22,180 bases of DNA from a virus. Numbering within the stretch: position 1 is the stretch's first letter; the number at the start of each line of letters is the position of its first letter. Below the pieces are notes generated by a model that did no database searches, was not told the origin of the DNA, and worked only from the letters and a program-made list of their open reading frames with translations. Location: positions 1-22,180 of IMG/VR virus record IMGVR_UViG_3300030047_000130. The stretch is one strand, 5' to 3'. Positions 19,014-22,180 of this stretch are shown one piece after another. Position numbers and translations under genes: made by a program.

Positions 19014-19601
19014 ATGCCCTATTTTGTAAAAAATACCGCTCCCGCACCTGATCCAAAGATTTGGGATGAGCTTAATGCTTGTACCGATGGTTTAGGTGGT
19101 GGTGTATTGGATGTAACCGAATTGGATGCAGCTAAAAACGGTGGATACCTATTAAAAGGTGCTCCTATGTATTTGGATTACGCAACGAAAATGGCTCATG
19201 TGGTTAAAGCCGCTACCGTCATTACTGGTGGAACTACCACTGCTCCTCGTGTAAATAAAAACCACTTATTGAAAGTAGGTGAATTTGGTTATGTATCTGG
19301 AGATGCAGTAGCTATTACTGCTATTGATACCACTAGTGCTGCTTATGATGTGATTACTTTTGGGGCTGCCGTAACAGGCGTAGCTGCTGGAGCTATCATA
19401 ACCCAAGCCACTGCTGCCGGAGCTACTCCCGCTGTAAAATATACAGCTAATTGCTTATTGGGTAATACCACTAAGATAATTGCCGGAACTTCGGTAACGT
19501 GCATTATATGTATTGACCAATGGGTTCCAATGGCACGTATTCCTCATTCTATTTCCGCTTTAACTGTTAGTGCTCTTAACCCTCTTATCATACTGAAATG
19601 A
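19014..19601 (+). CDS. Head-fibre / capsid decoration-like protein, 195 aa
   Basis: The N-terminus includes YFVKNTAPAPDPKIWDELNA and GVLDVTELDAAKNGGYLLKG. The middle is Ala/Thr/Gly-rich with AVAITAIDTTSAAYDVITFG and AGAIITQATAAGATPAVKYT; the end is IDQWVPMARIPHSISALTVS. This pattern is found in proteins called head fibre in Bacteroidetes siphoviruses and related to phi29-type head fibres. They decorate the capsid or join it during assembly. It sits between scaffold and major capsid protein, with a 4-nt ATGA overlap with the latter. Confidence 0.78.
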   Translation: MPYFVKNTAPAPDPKIWDELNACTDGLGGGVLDVTELDAAKNGGYLLKGAPMYLDYATKMAHVVKAATVITGGTTTAPRVNKNHLLKVGEFGYVSGDAVAITAIDTTSAAYDVITFGAAVTGVAAGAIITQATAAGATPAVKYTANCLLGNTTKIIAGTSVTCIICIDQWVPMARIPHSISALTVSALNPLIILK

Positions 19602-20683
19602 TTTCATTTAACGAACTTATACAAGACCCTACGCAATTCCAAGATTTTGTGAGGGAATTAGCACCAGCATTTAAGACTCCTAAATTCCCTATGTACACAG
19701 AAGATGTATATTCTGAAACTCGCGAGTGGAAAGCGGTTGCTGCATTGAACGGACGAGTACCAATGGCATCATTGATTGACCCATATTCGGGTAAGCCAAT
19801 TATCGGGACTGAAAAGCCTCTTGATATGTACGGTGATATGCCTACATTTGGTAATAAAGTTACTTTCACTGCAAAGGAATTTGCCAAAATTGGTCAATTA
19901 GAACGTGGCATAGCTAATAACATGGTACAACCACAGCAACTGATTAAATTCCTTTTCAATTATTTCGAAAGGTTGTCAGTAGGTCCACTTATCTCACAAG
20001 ATAAATTGTTCTTTGAAGCATTTTCTAACGGTACATCAACAATTTTAGCAGCCGACAACTTATCGGGTTTAGGTATGTCTATTGATTGGGGAATTGATAA
20101 ATCTAATGTTGGAATCACTTGGGCTACTGCTGCAACTGCAAACGGATTGGAAGATTTGAAAACTCTTTATTGGAGAATGTATAATACTTACGGTGTAATT
20201 GTGGATAATTTCACTATGAACCGTAAAACATGGTCGTTGTTGCAGGCTCAAGCTTCTACGAAAGCAGCTATGACAAGTTACTTCTCTGATGGCTCAACTA
20301 CTACTAAATATATGGGTACTCCTTCTTTGGAAGCTGTAAACAAAATTTTAGTTGATGGTATGATGTTACCTACCATTACTATTGAAGATACTATGGTATC
20401 TAAATATAATGCCGATGGTACAACCGCAGCAGCCGCAACAGCAGCATTTATTGATGGTCGTGTTACCGCTCACGTAGGGACTACAATCGCTCAATATTTG
20501 TGGACTCCATCTGACGAACAACGTAGACCGGATTCAAATGTAATTTATCAAGATGTTAATCACGTACTATTGTCTACTCGTAGCGATAGAGGTAAGGTAA
20601 CCATTGAAAGTGAATTATCTTCTATCTGTGTTCCTACTTTGATGAACCAAATGAGTATATTAATCACTGATGCAACTGCATAA
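19598..20683 (+). CDS. Major capsid protein, lambda gpE-like, 361 aa
   Basis: The sequence resembles the lambda gpE capsid family: an N-terminal region with PFTTE-like YTEDVYSETREWKAVAALNG, RVPMASLIDP and SGKPIIGTEKPLDM, a helical middle (LERGIANNMVQPQQLIKFLF), an insertion with DWGIDKSNVGITWATAATAN, and a C-terminus with LWTPSDEQRRPDSNVIYQDV, VLLSTRSDRGKVTIESELSS and a final VPTLMNQMSILITD. Length 361 is close to gpE. It forms the icosahedral shell. ATGA overlap upstream; the last base of the stop is the first base of the next ATG (TAATG). Confidence 0.88.
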   Translation: MISFNELIQDPTQFQDFVRELAPAFKTPKFPMYTEDVYSETREWKAVAALNGRVPMASLIDPYSGKPIIGTEKPLDMYGDMPTFGNKVTFTAKEFAKIGQLERGIANNMVQPQQLIKFLFNYFERLSVGPLISQDKLFFEAFSNGTSTILAADNLSGLGMSIDWGIDKSNVGITWATAATANGLEDLKTLYWRMYNTYGVIVDNFTMNRKTWSLLQAQASTKAAMTSYFSDGSTTTKYMGTPSLEAVNKILVDGMMLPTITIEDTMVSKYNADGTTAAAATAAFIDGRVTAHVGTTIAQYLWTPSDEQRRPDSNVIYQDVNHVLLSTRSDRGKVTIESELSSICVPTLMNQMSILITDATA

Positions 20684-20976
20684 TGACTAACATCCAAGCA
20701 TATATGGCATATAACCCCGATGCAACGGTAGCAACTCTTGCATTGGGTTTGTATGACATTAATGTAGAAGGTACTGATAGCAATAAAGCTGCAATGGCTT
20801 TAGGAATGATTGATAAGGCGATTTCAGGAGACTATAAGCAAGGATATACATCCGAGACTACATCGAATGAATCAAGATCGTATCTTTACAATCAAGGTAA
20901 GGCTATTTTAGCTTCGGTTGGAATAATATATGTCGAGCCTAATATTGGAATTGTAGTAAATGGAAGCTCATGGTAA
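20683..20976 (+). CDS. Head-tail connector-like protein, 97 aa
   Basis: Directly follows the major capsid gene. Helical N-terminal half (MTNIQAYMAYNPDATVATLA; AAMALGMIDKAISGDY) and a helix with SRSYLYNQGKAILASVGI. This matches, in size and position, the gp6-like adaptor genes that attach beneath the portal. The assignment is positional; no motif is diagnostic. Ends with a 7-nt overlap into the next gene. Confidence 0.6.
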   Translation: MTNIQAYMAYNPDATVATLALGLYDINVEGTDSNKAAMALGMIDKAISGDYKQGYTSETTSNESRSYLYNQGKAILASVGIIYVEPNIGIVVNGSSW

Positions 20977-21263
20977 GATATTCCTTTCCATCAATCATAA
21001 CTGGAGACCCTGTTTTAAATGAAAATGGAGACCCTATAAGTGATGGGGTTGATACTCCGTTCTTTGCTGATTATCAATTAAGGATGGGAAATGAATCAGT
21101 AAACTATGCTGGCTCTTTTGTTAGAGTTCAATATAAGATGTTCGTTCCGGTAAATTCTAAGATTGATTTTAAGTTAGGAGCAGAGGTTACTTGTAACGCA
21201 AGCAAAGGAGTAATCGTATCTATTTTCCCGACTGCAAAGAATATCGAGATATGGGTACAATGA
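20970..21263 (+). CDS. Head closure / stopper-like protein, 97 aa
   Basis: A beta-rich protein: SFPSIITGDPVLNENGDPIS, then ADYQLRMGNESVNYAGSFVR and VQYKMFVPVNSKIDFKLGAE, resembling the small barrel proteins that close the head after packaging (SPP1 gp16-like). It lies in the expected slot between adaptor and neck genes. The call rests on fold pattern and position. Confidence 0.6.
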   Translation: MVRYSFPSIITGDPVLNENGDPISDGVDTPFFADYQLRMGNESVNYAGSFVRVQYKMFVPVNSKIDFKLGAEVTCNASKGVIVSIFPTAKNIEIWVQ

Positions 21264-21730
21264 CGCAAAAATGGACGATGCCACAAATTGTTAGCAAACT
21301 CGATAAAAAAACTGATGTTGCTTTTGATGAAGGGAAACTTACAGATGCGTTATTTGATATATGTCAAGAGATTGCCGCTAAGGCTCGTTCAGGACACACT
21401 TTTATGAATATAAAAGGAGAACTTGAATCATCAATTGGGGTCGTAGTATTAAAGGATAGAGAGGAAATTAAAAGATGGGATGTAAGTTCAGTTTCGGGAA
21501 AAGACCCCGCACTTGGAATTATAGACTTTCAAAATGCTCTTGAACAATTTGTACTTGGAAAATCAGAATTACCAGATGGTACTCATATTCCTGAATTTGG
21601 ACTTGCTGGAATTGTATTTGCAGCAGCACCGTACGCAGGGACGGTAGAAGCAAGAGGCAGAACGGTTTTAGATTACTTTAAACCAGATACAAATTATGTC
21701 TTTAGTATTATAAAAACGGCAATTATATGA
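21260..21730 (+). CDS. HK97 gp10-like neck/tail-completion protein, 156 aa
   Basis: The protein, starting MTQKWTMPQIVSKLDKKTDV, has the N-terminal helix, then ICQEIAAKARSGHTFMNIKG, ELESSIGVVVLKDRE and the segment FGLAGIVFAAAPYAGTVEAR followed by GRTVLDYF. This layout of long helix, G-(x)-L-x-x-S-I strands and A-x-x-Y-A-x-x-V-E-x-x-G is typical of HK97 gp10-like tail components. An upstream ATG at 21251 would add three residues; I chose 21260 because it forms the ATGA overlap used across this genome. Confidence 0.72.
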   Translation: MTQKWTMPQIVSKLDKKTDVAFDEGKLTDALFDICQEIAAKARSGHTFMNIKGELESSIGVVVLKDREEIKRWDVSSVSGKDPALGIIDFQNALEQFVLGKSELPDGTHIPEFGLAGIVFAAAPYAGTVEARGRTVLDYFKPDTNYVFSIIKTAII

Positions 21731-22098
21731 CCAATACTATATTTGATGTTCTCAATCAGCTAAAAACTTCTCTAACTTCTTTTCTTATTCCAATATATAA
21801 AGAGGTAAAAAAAGATGCTGAAACAGGAAAATGCTTTGTATTGACATATATTCCGATAAAAAAGACGTATATTAGCAGCACGAATGATATAGTAATTTTA
21901 CTCTATCTTCCAAAAATAGCTGGAATAGCGGATATGATTAGCGTGGAAACTTACTCTAATTCTATTGAAACTAAACTAAAAGCATTTAAAGCGGCTAATG
22001 GACAGATAAATTTTAATGAAAACGTTGACCCTTTTACAGATAACTTAGACAGCAACTATACTGTCACAACTTTTAAAATAAGAACAATTAACTATTAA
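21727..22098 (+). CDS. Tail terminator-like protein, 123 aa
   Basis: The N-terminal helix (MTNTIFDVLNQLKTSLTSFL) followed by strands (KCFVLTYIPIKKTYISST; IVILLYLPKIAGI) and a helix (ETYSNSIETKLKAFKAANGQ) with a final strand (TVTTFKIRTINY) suits the tail-terminator fold (lambda gpU/SPP1 gp17 class). Position directly before the tail protein supports this. ATGA overlap with the upstream gene. No single diagnostic motif. Confidence 0.62.
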   Translation: MTNTIFDVLNQLKTSLTSFLIPIYKEVKKDAETGKCFVLTYIPIKKTYISSTNDIVILLYLPKIAGIADMISVETYSNSIETKLKAFKAANGQINFNENVDPFTDNLDSNYTVTTFKIRTINY

Positions 22099-22109
22099 TA
22101 AATAAAATT

Positions 22110-22180
22110 ATGGCAGCAACAAGTGGTGTTATCAATATAGTAGAGTTCGTCTCTGCTGAATACGCAGACGTAGATTTAAG
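22110..22180 (+). CDS. Tail protein, N-terminal part (runs off the window)
   Basis: Starts MAATSGVINIVEFVSAEYAD then VDL, and continues past the window. Preceded by an A/T-rich entry region (AATAAATAAAATT) as for highly expressed genes. By position, after the tail terminator, the major tail tube protein is most likely; only 23 complete residues are visible. Confidence 0.6.
   Translation, partial: MAATSGVINIVEFVSAEYADVDL

Overview
The window is part of a tailed (siphovirus-like) bacteriophage genome that infects a Bacteroidetes host, most likely a gut Bacteroides, Parabacteroides or Prevotella relative. The evidence is an AT-rich genome, A/T-rich ribosome-entry regions in place of Shine-Dalgarno sites, and many promoters with the Bacteroidetes -7 element TAnnTTTG (here TATCTTTG or TATATTTG). 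The capsid gene order (portal, scaffold, head-fibre-like protein, lambda-E-like major capsid protein) also fits. No integrase, polymerase or lysis gene lies in the window.

Left half (1-8800, minus strand): several leftward operons of very short genes chained by ATGA stop/start overlaps. Most are hypothetical; some encode single-helix or two-helix membrane miniproteins, one a small HTH protein, one a Cys-rich protein and one a kinase-fold-like protein. Three NUMOD4-type genes interrupt them: a partial one at 1-219, an intact HNH/AP2 homing-type endonuclease at 1460-2038, and a NUMOD4 protein without a visible HNH motif at 5417-6256. An 800-bp gene-free stretch (4622-5416) holds ten copies of an 11-bp motif, TADTTAYGCCA, followed by a very AT-rich segment; this looks like a replication origin or a repressor/initiator binding array.

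Middle (8800-13450, plus strand): a small C5-cytosine methyltransferase, then a radical SAM protein. A perfect 50-bp repeat follows each of the two genes and each repeat is followed by a palindrome. A back-to-back promoter and a truncated tRNA-like hairpin come next. A small operon then contains a GIY-YIG homing endonuclease inserted exactly at the start of a VRR-NUC nuclease gene, followed by a frameshifted HNH endonuclease.

Right part (13450-22180, plus strand): the packaging and head module: terminase small subunit, terminase large subunit, portal, scaffold, head-fibre-like protein, major capsid protein, four head-tail connection genes and the beginning of a tail protein. Genes are tightly packed and translationally coupled.

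The most interesting signal is a structured leader found four times, always directly upstream of a NUMOD4-type gene and just downstream of a promoter. Each copy has segments in the order A-B-A'-B', where A pairs with A' and B with B' (an H-type pseudoknot), ending 10-12 nt before the start codon. The paired sequences differ between copies but stay complementary, which is strong covariation evidence for a conserved cis-acting RNA.
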